Part shown: in pieces, positions 48,401 through 59,580 of the stretch
Layout of the letters: each line of letters begins with the position of its first letter
How positions within the stretch are numbered: position 1 is the stretch's first letter
Assembly: GCA_012845835.1 (NCBI GenBank)
Contig: JABAKD010000025.1
Coordinates: 18,279,476 to 18,343,475 of the forward strand
Direction of reading: 5' to 3'
Length of the DNA stretch: 64,000 nucleotides
Source of the DNA: Undaria pinnatifida
Lineage: Eukaryota; Sar; Phaeophyceae; Laminariales; Alariaceae
The notes under the pieces: model-generated
What the model saw: only the letters and a program-made list of their open reading frames with translations
Database searches by the model: none
Told to the model about the DNA's origin: nothing
Program-made: the position numbers and the translations under genes

Positions 48401-50374
48401 ATTGCGAACATACCAATTACAGGTTGTACTACTGTAGAATTGATGACGTGTAACAAAAAGGAAGCAAAACAACCAGCAAACGTTCAAAAGCAAAAGGTCG
48501 GAGAACTAGGCATCACCCGCCCGAATTTTACTGTTTTTTTACCTCTGCACCTTCCGTATGTTATAACTACAAGGTATACAGTAGAATACCACGTACCAGT
48601 GCGTATTTATACCTTCTTGCTCTTTTTCGAGGCCACGGGCTGGATTACGGCGATCATCGCTAAGCGAAACACACGCCTACCAGACGAGAAAGAACAGGCG
48701 CCCAACTTCAATCTTGGGGCATCTGTAGTCAGTTTGGTACCAAAATTATTAGCTGTTCACGAAAGCATCCTCACGTCGCTTTGCGTCGGGAATTGCAGTA
48801 TCTACGCCGCACACCGCTCGATTCGAACCTCAGCGCTTGTGCGTGGCCTACTGTTATGTATTATACATTAGGCTGCCCATGCTGAGTAGTCTCACCCTTT
48901 TGAATACGGATCTCTCCCGGTGTTTTCTTGGAACCAGATGTCTTGCCGCTACCTCGCTTGGCCCTTCGGCCTCCAATTCCCAATACGTGAAGCTTCCCGG
49001 CGGCCTTGTCCTCGCCCCCCTTTGGTTGAGCCGCTGCGTTAGATGGGGTTTCATCGTCTGCTTCCATCGCAGCCGATGCCTCGGCGGCCCTCTCGTCCTG
49101 ATCAGGAGAGTTAGGCATTGAGGTATCCAAGTGTTGAAGTAAGGAAACGTTTGAGTTACTGCTGCTGCACCTCTGGTATTCCATACCAAGCTCGTAAGTA
49201 TTCATAATGAGTACGCGTGCGTGTCTAGAGAAGAGGTTGTAAATTAGCTCATTGACATGTGCACAACCTATCGTAGCACGTGGTCGCAAACCGTATATGT
49301 TGATTCCCTGGTACCTTTTGGTGAACTGGTAACAGATGCAAGTACTTGCATAACATGGTACGAACGGGGTTGGCTGTTGTTTCCGACTATTATTACAAGC
49401 AGGGCTACTGCTACTCGTACATACGTACCTGGTCAATTGTACCTGGTACAAGACTGACGATCTGGCCATCGAATCGGACACAGCGAACTTCGAGCTGCGA
49501 CTGCTCACTAACTCCTACCCGGGACGTATACAGAGCTACCAGGATGCACTGGTACGAGCACGAGTATCATACCGGTATAGCAGCACTACCAAGTGCAGCA
49601 AAATTAACAGGGATTGTAGATGAGTCGAATACCAGGTATCTTTAGAGCACGTGTTCACGTCTTCACGAAGAGCTCGAGCGCAGCGAGCGCTGCGGGTGTA
49701 TGTACTCCTGCGGATATACCCAGGAGGTTCCCTATAAAACCTCCCTCATTGCTGAAACTCGTCTCCGCTTCGCACTCAAATTACGCTGACCCTCTCTGAA
49801 CAGTTCTGAGCACGAACAATATCAACACACTTGCTCCCTGAATGACGAGACCCACAGCTAGAGTGCTTGGCATCTCCTACGAGAAAAGCTATGCACACGC
49901 ACCCACGGACCCGTACCACGCACTGCTTGATGCTGCCTCTGCGCACGCCTAGGGGGGGATCCACAGAATGTAGTCAAAAATACGCTGATACACAGCAGTT
50001 ACCCGAGGTATCATACCTGCCAACGGGTCTAAGGTCAGATATTGTTCCCGACGAAAAAATATGAGCATGCTGTGTTACGCGTGCCAACGCATATTCCCGC
50101 CTTGTGTGCCTTTGAGCACGATACGTTGACCAGAGCAAGAGGGGCACTATTCATAGCTGGTACAGCTTTCACGAACTCGTTTCCAATTCGCAACTTATTA
50201 GAGCACCTCTGTTCGAACTTGTGCAATACATAAAAGTCTAGACGTAGAGCAGCAGCAAAGGCAACTCAATAAAAGGCTTCACATCGATGAATACAAGACG
50301 GCAGTAATCGTGGCCAAAATCAAACGCAATCTTTCAAGAACACTCACGTCTTGCTTCTTCTTCAGCCGGATCAT
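45484..50374 (-). CDS. UBC12: NEDD8-conjugating enzyme E2 (UBC12/UBE2M)
   Basis: Transfers NEDD8 from the APPBP1-UBA3 E1 to cullins, activating cullin-RING ubiquitin ligases. Six minus-strand exons, 5' to 3': 50374-50348, 49097-48896, 48029-47950, 46980-46894, 46287-46201 and 45669-45484, GT-AG with consistent phases, 222 residues. The first exon is only 27 nt and encodes MIRLKKKQD, matching the MIKL-type N-terminus of UBC12. Then come an Ala/Gly/Lys-rich linker, the junction [55 protein letters not shown] with the active-site Cys, [12 protein letters not shown] and [13 protein letters not shown]. The linker makes the protein about 40 residues longer than human UBE2M (183). The Phe at position 5 that docks human UBC12 into UBA3 is absent here. 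An unrelated-looking 181-codon frame runs antisense in intron 2. Confidence 0.94.
48326..48871 (+). CDS. 181-codon frame antisense inside UBC12 intron 2
   Basis: This plus-strand frame lies entirely within the UBC12 intron between 48030 and 48895. It has no recognised domain; two hydrophobic stretches ([32 protein letters not shown]) are present. It is the longest non-repetitive open frame in the window outside the known genes. No splice sites or homologous repeat copy were seen. It is most likely a chance frame, though a nested gene is not excluded. Confidence 0.15.
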   Translation: MSDERKTQLLTKKLTASTHGTRGHHIANIPITGCTTVELMTCNKKEAKQPANVQKQKVGELGITRPNFTVFLPLHLPYVITTRYTVEYHVPVRIYTFLLFFEATGWITAIIAKRNTRLPDEKEQAPNFNLGASVVSLVPKLLAVHESILTSLCVGNCSIYAAHRSIRTSALVRGLLLCIIH

Positions 50375-51099
50375 CGTGGATAGTGGCTCCGAGGCCTACG
50401 TGGCGACTTCGTAGAGAGTTCAGAGGCGAGGTAGCAGACAGCAACAGGCAGTGCGTCCAACACGCAAATTTTTGGTAACACCCCCGATCCCCGCTTTTGG
50501 GCTGGTGATACAACTCCTCTTAGAATTTGGTGTCTCGTTTCTCCTTTTTCGAAATGATATGCATGCAGCAGTCCAGCAGCTGAAAAAATAAAAAATAAAT
50601 CCTGCTCACTGCGCCGGTCAGCTGGTCTCAGGTCTGAGTGCAGTGGACAGGTTGCAGCATCTTGGCATGTCGGATCAGTTTTCTGCGTTCTTCGAGCGCC
50701 TTGAGGTCAGTGTGTGTATATATGACCGTCCGCGTCATGCATTGATCGTCAATGTGCGCCTTGGATTTCCAAGTAGTGGGATGATTACAAATTTTGAAAA
50801 ATTGCGATATATTTTTGCAATTTTGTACCTGGGGAGCAACGTCTGACGCCCTCTTCGACTACTGTGAAGTCCACACTCTGTTCTACTCTGTAGATACAAA
50901 CAAGGTCGAGATCGTAAGTATGATACTCGGTCAAGACGTGGTACTTGTCCGCTGTAGATCTTAGTCGTTGAATGAGCAGATCATCGGGTTGGCAAAACCC
51001 CAGAGATGTATACCGCTGTCAGTACTGCTTCTACAGCCAGCTCTCTACAGCAGTAACTAGGGCTGGATAAAGTGGTGCCGTATGATACTCAAAAATAAA
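50375..51099. other. UBC12 5' flank
   Basis: Upstream region of the minus-strand UBC12 gene. Apart from the weak exon candidate at 50636-50706, nothing was recognised. Confidence 0.35.
50636..50706 (+). CDS. Possible orphan exon upstream of UBC12
   Basis: On the plus strand a short frame reads LSAVDRLQHLGMSDQFSAFFERLE between a CAG acceptor-like site and a GTCAGT donor-like site. The opposite strand is also open (KALEERRKLIRHAKML), so strand is uncertain. It lies about 260 bp upstream of the UBC12 start codon. It was not recognised and no partner exon was found; weak evidence only. Confidence 0.15.
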
Positions 51100-52340
51100 A
51101 CTACCCCAGGTACACTCCAGCTGTGTGGTCGAAGATAAAGATTTCATCGAAACTCATCTTTGCGAGCTGTGTGTGATACTCCGATCGCGCGTATTACTGC
51201 GTGTGTGTCCTCGTATAGGGATTTTTTTTTTTTTCACACTTCTACTTTCCAGCTTCTGGACAAGCCGTGGTCACAGTTGTCGTCCCTTCTCACCCCGGTT
51301 CTTGCCTTCAATGTTTTGTCGCGCATAGGGTTCAGCAATCCCCTTGGAACTACAGTGTAGCTTGCACCAGGGTCAACAGGGTGCCAATCTGTGCGCGGAA
51401 ACTATAAAACCCGTTTTTGAGGGGGATAAAATCTGACAGCTGTGGAAGGAAATGCATTAGTTTATCAAGTATGTCCTGTAAGTCGTATAACCGGCTTGGG
51501 GGAGGACGGAGTTTTTTTTAAGAGTGTGGGGGCCGGGGGCGGGGGGGCGGGGGGGCGGGGGGTTTGAAAAGGAGAGGGGAGCGGGGGGGGGGGGGGCAAC
51601 TTAACCTGTGCACGGAAACCACAAACTCCTTAGGGGGACACATCTGACGGTTGTGGAAGGAATTCATCAGTTTATTTTATCCCGGAGTTTTCGAAAGGGG
51701 GGGTGAAACTCAGGGGGGGCGGGGAGGGGGGAGGGGGGGGGGGTACTCATTTGTTGCTTGCCTTAGTCATTTGACCATTGACCACGCATCCCTTTCGAGA
51801 CGGAGCACCGCTCCTACTCCTAATAGACACCTTCAATATTTGGGCGCTCATTACGCTTCTTCCATATATTACATAGAAACTGTTTGCTTATCCTGTCCCA
51901 GTCCTGTTTCGCCGTCTGCGGCCACCATCTCCTAGGATAGCGATCGTTTTCTCGCTACTCTCTAGTCTACCAAACTCTTCCATGTCACATGCGTCTCATT
52001 TCCTCATCTCCTCTAACGCATCCCGTTCCTCCTTGTATATTTCACATTCTCCTACTACAGTATGTGAGTCGAACTCTATTTTGAAAACAAAATGTCTCAA
52101 CACGTCAGCTGTGAGCTCGATAAATTTACGGTCGATGCTCATGTTTTCAAGCTGCGTGATACACCTAATTTTTTTACTGTAATGGAGGAGTTAAATTAAC
52201 ACACGATATTATAAAAATTAAAATACACTCCAGCTGTGAGATCGAAGATTTCGTCGAAACTCATCTTTGCAAGCTGTGTGTGATACTCCGATCGCGCGCA
52301 TTACGAGTTGTGTGTCCTCATTAAGGATATAGGTCGGCGA
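51100..52340 (-). mobile_element. LINE 3'-region fragments with poly-G tracts
   Basis: The minus strand at 52060-52160 encodes FVELTADVL-like and ECEIYKEERDALEEM-like peptides typical of LINE ORF2 C-termini. The block 51745-51930 is homologous to 35700-35990, and 52230-52340 to 51110-51200. Runs of G (51536-51600, 51715-51745) interrupt the copies. Confidence 0.5.
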
Positions 52341-53580
52341 CTCCCCTTACAACTACAGTGTAGCTATCAGGGTCAACAGGATGATTTTAGTCAGTCTGTG
52401 CGCGGAAACTATCAAACCCGTTTCTGAGGGGGACAAAATCTGACAGCTGTGAAGGGAAAGGGGGGCCTGGTTTTGATCAAAAGCGAGCGGGTTTGAAGGG
52501 GGGCGGGGGGGGGGGGGGGGGAGGGGCAATTTGTGCATGTAAGCTATAAATCCTTTCGAGGGGATAAATCTGACGGTTTTGGCACCAGTATATTATTGGG
52601 GGCGGGGGGGGGGGGGGGGGGTTGGGGCGGGGGGGGGGGGGGGGGGGCAGCTCAATATGTGCCTGGAAACTATACATTATTTTGAGGGGATAAATGTGAC
52701 ATTTTTGGAAATAATACATCAGTTTATCATGTATATCCTGGGGTAAGTCGTACAATCAGTGAGTAAAGAGAGGGTGGAGTGTTCGAGGGGGTGGGGTTGG
52801 GATGGGTTGGGGGGGGAGGGGGGGGGGTGGGGGCGGGGGTGGGGGCGGGGGGGGGGGGGGGGGGGGGGGGGGAAGGGCTTTAGGTGAGGGGTTTTTTATA
52901 CGTGTGGTGCTAGGTCTAGGCGAAGGTGCGGGTGATGGGGAAGAAGGGGGCGTTCGAGGCGGGGGGGGGGGGAACACAGCGGCATGGATGGCTCTCGAAA
53001 GATAATGAGGTGATATCCTGTGCGTGAAGTGTTTATTAATGTGGCGGATTTCGATGTTTGGTGGGGCGTTTGAGTAAGGGAGAGCAAGAGGGGGGGGGGG
53101 GGGAGATTTTTTAGGAGGTTTAGGTCACAAATAATATTCAAATACACTTCGGCTGTGAGATCAAAGATATGTATCGGCTTGTTATACGCGTGGTGCTAGG
53201 TCTAGGCGATCGTGCAGGTGGTCGGGAAAGAGGGGGCGTTGGAGGGGGGGAGGGGGGGGGGGAAACACAGCGGCATGGATGGCTCTCGAAAGATAATGAG
53301 GTGATATCCTGTGCGTGAAGTGTTTATTAATGTGGCGGATTTCGATATTTGGTGGGGCGTTTGAGTAAGGGAGAGCAAGAGGGGGGGGGGGGGGGGGGGG
53401 GGATTTTTAGGAGGTTTAGGTCACAAATAATATTCAAATACACTTCGGCTGTGAGATCAAAGATATGTAGCAGCTTGTTATACGCGTGGTGCTAGGTCTA
53501 GGCGATCGTGTAGGTGGTCGGAAAAGAGGGGGCGTTGGAAGGGGGGAGGGGGGGGGGGGGGGTTGGGGGGAAAAAAATAT
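52341..53580. repeat. Poly-G-rich tandem region, about 291-bp unit
   Basis: Two near-identical units (from about 52982 and 53273) share CATGGATGGCTCTCGAAAGA, GTTTATTAATGTGGCGGATT and ACGCGTGGTGCTAGGTCTAG, with G runs of 10 to 28 between. A related block is at 56395-56720. G runs lie on the plus strand only and are expected to form G-quadruplexes. Confidence 0.85.
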
Positions 53581-53809
53581 GCATGAAAATATGTGGAAGT
53601 GCGGTGAGCATAAAGCTTTACTTTTTCTTTCGAAATCATCCAGACTACAACTATTGTTGTGGGCAGCACACGTAATGAAATTGTTGTGCCACGCGGGCAC
53701 ATATTTGTAGACACGCCCTCTTCCTCCCGACTACTGGTATATATATCTTCTTTCTGGTAGGTCCAGGTCTCCTACACGAAATCGCAGTTTAAGCTTTTTC
53801 GCGTAGTTG

Positions 53810-54210
53810 TGATGGTACTCCGCTTGGGGGATGCGTGATTGGTCGGTGTTGGGAAGCGTGCTCCTCATGGTTTCCGGTGTCTTTGGTTGGTCTCTCCTCA
53901 TGGCTCGCTGGATAGACTCAAACGCTTTTATGCATTATTTCCCTACATAGAATACTAAAAGATAGACATAACCGGGCTTTAGGGTAGCGCAGGGTAGCGC
54001 AGGGTAGAGCAGGGTAGTGAGATGAGGGGCATCCTGCTTGTCCCATCATCGTCACCTACATCATCGCCCATCTATAATGGCCTTGATGTGCGTGTGACAT
54101 CTAATACCACTTGGTTTCACCTCAACTATGACATGGTTTCACGCCGAATCTACAAACTATCCTTCTCCGGAGGGCGCTCCATTACATTGGGCCACCCTGA
54201 ATAGTCGTAG
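53810..54210. repeat. LINE 3'-flank repeat, copy 1
   Basis: It shares long near-identical blocks with 54510-54880 (direct) and 57095-57330 (inverted), for example TCCTGCTTGTCCCATCATCG and CATGGTTTCACG. Short GGGTAGCGCA tandem units occur at 53985-54015. The second copy abuts the LINE ORF2 remnant, suggesting this is the element's 3' region. Confidence 0.7.
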
Positions 54211-54509
54211 ATGCAGATCACCTGGCAATCAAAGGATGTCAACACAACATCCAGAATTGGAAAGGAGATAGAAGATGTGGCTATTCAAAACAAACGAAAA
54301 TCAGGCTATAGATTCCCGCACGCCTCGTAAAAATGAGGCTAAAATGCCTCATTGCAAGATATACAACCCTATGACGGAGCCCACAACCGTGAGAGCTCGA
54401 GAAAGGGTATATACCTACGATATACCAGTAGCAATCGGCCTGCGAAAACGCGAAGGGCGCGGCCGCTGAGCGCAAGGATATGAGTCCTGCCGACGACGCA
54501 AATGTGATG

Positions 54510-54880
54510 ATAATCCAAGTGGGGGATGCGTGGTTGGTCGGTGTTGGGAAGCGTGCTCCTCATGGTTTCCGGTATCTTTGGTTGGTCTCTCCTCATGGCT
54601 CGCTGGATAGACTCGAAAACTTTTATGCATTATTTCTCTACGTAGAATACTAAAAGACAGACAGGGCTGCAGGGTAGCGCAGGGTAGAGCAGAGTAGTGA
54701 GATGAGGGGCGTCCTGCTTGTCCCATCATCGTCACCTACGTTATCGCCCATCTATGATGGCCTTGACGTGAGTATGACATCTACTATCACGTGGTTTCAC
54801 CTCAAATATGACATGGTTTCACGTCGAATCCATAAACTCTCCTTCTACGGAGGGCGCTCCATTACATAGTCCATTGGGCC
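54510..54880. repeat. LINE 3'-flank repeat, copy 2
   Basis: Direct copy of 53810-54210, about 700 bp downstream, directly next to the LINE ORF2 remnant at 54881. Confidence 0.7.
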
Positions 54881-56338
54881 GTGCATATACGTTTCATTCC
54901 AATATCTTCCCTAAACCCCCCGTATATCTCTAAGTGCTTCTCCTCTTTCACCTTATTTCTTAGCGCTAACCGTCCCGTTTCTTCTATTCTTTCTTTTACT
55001 TCTGTCTTGTACTCGCCAAACTTCTCTATAGACAGTACCTATTCTTGGTCTCCCCGTAAATCCTTCCATATTTTCTCGGCTACGTTATCCCATCTTATTC
55101 CAGCTCGTTCTTTTTGTTACTTTCTCCCATACAGACCTATCAGCTATGGCTGGCAACCTCTTTTCTGTCATATTCTTTACTTTATATTGTCATTTCAACT
55201 TCCTCGCGTCCCTATTTGTTTTAAGCGGGTACATTCGTAGTTCTGCTCTTAATGCTGCATTACTCGTCGTACTTTAGCATCCTAGTATTTTTTCAGCTGC
55301 TGCCATCTGCGCTGTTTCCAGATCTTTTACGAACTTCGCGTTCCCTTCCCATACTTCTCCTGCATACTCTAACTTTGGTACAATCACATTAACTAGAAAT
55401 CATATTTTAATCCCTCTGTAGTGTCAAGGTGCGGGTCTTTTAGGATCGCATCCACCTTGCCTACTTGTGATTTACCCTTTCCTATTATTTTCGCTTTGTG
55501 TGCATCCCAAGAGCAATCCTTTGAGATCTCTTCGCGAAGGTACGTATACTGGTCTACGATCGGTAGTTCATCTTGTCCCCACTTCCATTTGAATTTACCG
55601 GATTCACCTTATCTTCGTTACATACAACTACTGCGCACCTTTTCACGTTCGCTGTCACTGTCCATTTCCTAGTGTACTCTAGTGCTTTCTCTCTCTGTTT
55701 CTGCATTTCTTCGGGTGTTTCTTATATCCCCGCGAAATCATCCGCAAACCCGACACCGTATCTTCCCCCATCGTGACTCCTTGCTTTGCTGCTTTGACTG
55801 CTACTATCATGTCATTAATGTATACCTTGAATAGATTGGGTGATAGTGTACATCCCCGTGCAACTCCTTGTAAAATATCAGCATATTTGGATATTTGCCT
55901 GTCCAGCATCACAGCACTTCTCGCACATTCCGTCATGTGTTTCATCATTCTCCACATCTTTCCTCTGATCTCAATTTTCCACATCTTTTTCCACAACGCA
56001 TTCCTCCATACTGCAGTGTCATAGGCCTTCTGTACATCTGGGAAGAAGCAGTACGTCGTTAGCCCGGCGTCTTTCCTACCTTGAATTATCTCACCTATTG
56101 TGTACACATGGTCTACGCAACTACGGTTTGGCGTAAATCCTGCTTGACCTTCGCTTATTTTTTTGTCCTTCTCCATCGCTGTTCCCATTCTATCGTTCAC
56201 AATCTTCCAGAATGTTTTACCTCCGGTGCTTCATAGCGTCATCTCTCGGTAGTTCCCAGGGTCAGCCCTATCTCCTTTCTTGAATATGTTTACTACTACT
56301 CCTTCTCTCCACCTCTTAGGTGCGTACTCGTTTTTCAA
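54881..56338 (-). mobile_element. Degenerate LINE (non-LTR retrotransposon) ORF2 with reverse transcriptase
   Basis: Minus-strand frames encode a non-LTR reverse transcriptase: VVVNIFKKGDR, EGQAGFTPNRSCVDH, CFFPDVQKAYDT, QGVARGCTLSPNLF, then the catalytic FADD in another frame near 55740. At least one frameshift (about 55760) and in-frame stops show it is dead. Downstream minus-strand sequence to 54881 continues as C-terminal ORF2 remnants with several stops. Its 3' flank (54510-54880) is shared with 53810-54210 and with an inverted copy at 57095-57330, so several family members sit here. Confidence 0.85.
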
Positions 56339-56720
56339 GGGGGGGGGGGAATTCCAACCGCTTTAGGTCGCATGAATGTATACCTGGTAGGAACTCACTA
56401 TACGTATGGTGCTAGGTCTAGGCGATGGTGCGGGTGGCGGGGAAGGAGGGGGGGCGGGGGGAAGTTATAATTGTGAATTGTAGCTACGGCATGGATGACT
56501 GGAAAGGTAATATGGCGATACCGTATGTCTGGTAGTGTTTATTGCTCTGTCTGGCAGATTTGTTATTTTAGGTGGGGCGGCGGGGGAGGTGGGGGGGGCG
56601 GGGGCTGGGGGGGGTGTTTTTGTGTGCGTGTGTGTCGAGGGGAGGGGGTGGCGGGCGGTTGGTGGGGCGGCGGGGAAGGGGTGTGTGTATGGTGGTGGTG
56701 GTGATGGTGATGGTGGCGGG
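56338..56720. repeat. Related poly-G repeat block
   Basis: Shares GTGCTAGGTCTAGGCGATGG and GTAGTGTTTATT with the 53-kb units. GT/GGT-rich stretches occur at 56620-56715. Confidence 0.7.
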
Positions 56721-58045
56721 GAACGGAGGTGGATGACAGCAAAATATTCTGCCTTCGCGTGACATGCAGATACCCAATATTTCAAAGATAAACTATGAGG
56801 TGGATGGGAGGGAAATTGCTTTTACCACGTGATGTTGTTTTTACTTTGATGCTATTTATACGAGTAGTGCTCTCTGATTATCGTATAACATAATACGAGT
56901 ACTACTTCGGTAGGTACTTATGGTATTCTGATTTATATGTCCTTTATAATAAGTAGACCCTGGTAGGAATCAATTTAAGGTCGTCTATTGAAACGGGGGG
57001 GGCAGAGGGGGGGAAGCAGCCGTACTGATACAACAGCTGTGGTAGATGAATGCAGAAACGAAGTAGCAGATCGTGTGGCAAGGTACCAGTTCGACTAATT
57101 AAGTTGAGCAGGTGCTATTGTAATGGAGTGCCCTCCGTAGAAGGATAGTTTATAGATTCGACGTGAAACCATGTCATGGTTGAGGTGAAACCACGTGACA
57201 TTAGATGTCACATTCACGTCAAGGCCATCATAGATCGGCGATAATGTAGGTGACGATGATGGGACAAGCAGGACGCCCAACATCTCACTACCTGCTCTAC
57301 CCTGCGTTTCCCTGCGTTAGCCCTAAACCCTCTACAGCGAGTGGTAGTTTCTGCTTTGTTTTCGTTGAGTTAAATGGGGGAGCGCGAGAAAAACGACAGC
57401 AGTGATGACTTGCTGTCGTCCTTTCTTTTTTTTCTTTTTTCTTTTTCTTTTTGTTTGCTCCCTTATTTCCCTTGCCACTGGCCTTATGCCGGTATCTTCT
57501 TCCTCTTCTTCGGGTTGTTTTTGTCCGTAAAACAGCAGTTGTCTTCGGGTTGTTTTGTCCGTCCGTGCAACAGCAGTTGCTATCTTCTTCGTGTTGTTTT
57601 GCCCGTGCAACAGGATATGTTCCTCTTCAGCACGTATGGTTTTCCTCTGGCAATTGCAGCCTTTCCTTTCCTCTCCGACCTCTGATCTTCTTGCATCACA
57701 TTCTTCAGAACATCTGTCGTTTGTTTTGATTTGTTTTATTCTTCTCTTCTTTTTTTCTTTCTTCTTTCTTCTTTTTTCCTCTTTTTTTTCGGTCTGGCTT
57801 GTTTTATTGTGTTCTCGTACCCGGTACGTTAGCACTTCACTTGCTTTACCTTGATGAATTGCGACTCTTTGGTTTACTCTGCTTCAGAGTCGTAGTCGTC
57901 CATGACCACAGAATTTGTATATCTCTAGGATGCATCAGCACGGGCTCTGGGTTTACAGGTGTACTGATATCGTTGGGTAGAAAGAACGGTTTAATGGAGG
58001 GTACCTTACCGCTTTTTCGATAAAATGGTTAACATCTATTTAAAT
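56721..58045. other. Intergenic; CT-rich tract and 46-bp repeat
   Basis: 57505-57610 has three units of TTCGGGTTGTTTTGTCCGT with CAACAGCAGTTG. 57420-57460 and 57730-57795 are TC-rich. The 167-codon minus frame (57332-57835) is Lys/Glu/Arg low-complexity from these tracts. Confidence 0.5.
57095..57330. repeat. LINE 3'-flank repeat, inverted copy 3
   Basis: Reverse-complement relative of 54700-54880 ending in CCTGCGTTAGCCCTAAACCC. The end resembles telomeric CCCTAAA but is only one unit. Confidence 0.65.
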
Positions 58046-58053
58046 TATATATA

Positions 58054-58079
58054 CCCTAAACCCTAACCTTAACCCTAAC
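58054..58079. repeat. Interstitial telomere-like tract
   Basis: CCCTAAACCCTAACC followed by TTAACCCTAAC: mixed CCCTAAA and CCCTAA units, 26 bp. This is too short for a chromosome end and may mark a repaired break or an insertion. Confidence 0.6.
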
Positions 58080-59298
58080 TCAATGAACCGCATCCAAGCA
58101 ATGGAGGGTGAAACCCCCTTCGTCTCGTACACAGCGTGCCACTACGATGTAGCCAACCTATCACTGGAAACCCCTAGTATACTCAACCGTAATAATATCC
58201 GTATCATATCCAAGCATACAATCAACAGCCTCCCTGCTTCGTAAATTATACGGCATGGTGCTATATTATCATATCGTCAGGGTAAAACAATTCAATGAAA
58301 AATACGGTCAATCAATATCCTCCCAGTAATACTGTGACAAGAAAGATTGTATCACCATAGTCCGTGAAAAGCACTCCATTAATCTAGAGCCACAATTCAG
58401 GGACAGTATCCAACATCAATCTTCGCGAACCTAAGATCTGAGTCGTAAAATCCTAAGTCCAAAAACAAAACTCAAATCCGAAATCAATAGACCAAAAACT
58501 CAAATCTGAGATCAAAATTCCAAAATCCGAAAGCTCAAACATCGGCCCTATAATCAGCACTCAGCCTTCCCTATAAAACGGTTGTCAGCTCCATATAATA
58601 GGGCTGCCAACAAGTGTGATCGGACAGCAGTCTCAAAACTCACTTTCGGAGTAGACAAATGCCTCCCGGATGGGTACATACTATAAATCCGTTCAGATTC
58701 AAAATGCTCAAATCCAGAGCAAAATAATCGCCAGACAACGCAATCGTGAAAAATTATTATTTCAAAATTCAAGTCATGAGACAGTTTCGTGCTTGCCCCT
58801 CTAAATACCATGCACTCTTGAAAGTGCCAAAATCCAGCTGATATATGCAAAATAGTCCGTCAAGAAACAATTCAAATCAGCTCGCGAAAAAGTTAGTCAC
58901 CCTCGGGTTCAGACGTATCGAGCTCGTCGAGTTTGAGACCTTTGTCCTACTTAACGAGCCTTAGTCCTCTCAAGTGGTCAAGCGAATCCTACCCCGCGCA
59001 AGCGGTAACAGGTGGGCGTGACCCCTCCTTGCAGGATAAAAACTAAACGATTTGGCTCAGCTGGGTCTCATTACGGGGCTAGTTGAGAAAACCATAGACT
59101 GATTACGCAGGGATGACCCCGGGTAGTTTACCAAAACCGTTGCCGTCCCCAAGTTCCGAAGTTCTCATACTTCCAATAATAATATACTCCGTATCGTCCA
59201 TCATCGGCGATCCAACACTGAAATGAGAACGGAAAATCTCAAATATCATTATCGAACTGTAGAAATAACGAACCTAGCGTACTAAATCATGAGACATT
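58080..59298. other. Intergenic, decayed sequence near a copia fragment
   Basis: AT-richer, with AAATCCGAAATC-like short repeats at 58440-58550. It may contain the downstream remains of the copia element at 59299-59580, but no motif was recognised. Confidence 0.35.
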
Positions 59299-59580
59299 TC
59301 ACCATTTTCCAAAATCAAGTGTTCCATCATAAATCCCGACAAAAGCGAAAATACCAACTGCAGTCTCCCAGTGTACCTTCCTCGGTGAATTCGTGTTTCT
59401 AGCCACCGCTCTCACTGCGTTCGCAATGTCCGGACGTGTGTGGTTAGCAAGCCACACCAAGCATCCGACCAGCTCGCGAAGAAGGCCAGTCTGTTTGAGA
59501 CCTTCCTCGAGCGGATTTCTCCTACCCGCACTAACGCATATATCACCATTGACCGCAAACCCATCAAATCCCGCAATATG
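59299..59580 (-). mobile_element. Ty1/copia polyprotein fragment (RT/RNase H junction)
   Basis: An open minus-strand stretch of about 93 codons reads LLRELVGCLVWLANHTRPDIANAV followed by RNTNSPRKVHWE. This matches the copia-type segment YxxLVGxLxYLxxxTRPDI...HW at the RT/RNase H junction. Stops bound it on both sides and no complete element or LTR was found. It is a fossil fragment, also open by chance on the plus strand. Confidence 0.75.

Noticed and set aside
52477-52977. Proline-rich and glycine-rich frames
   Set aside because: Translations of poly-G/poly-C runs.
57332-57835. 167-codon Lys/Glu-rich minus-strand frame
   Set aside because: Encoded by a TC-rich tract and a 46-bp tandem repeat; composition explains the openness.
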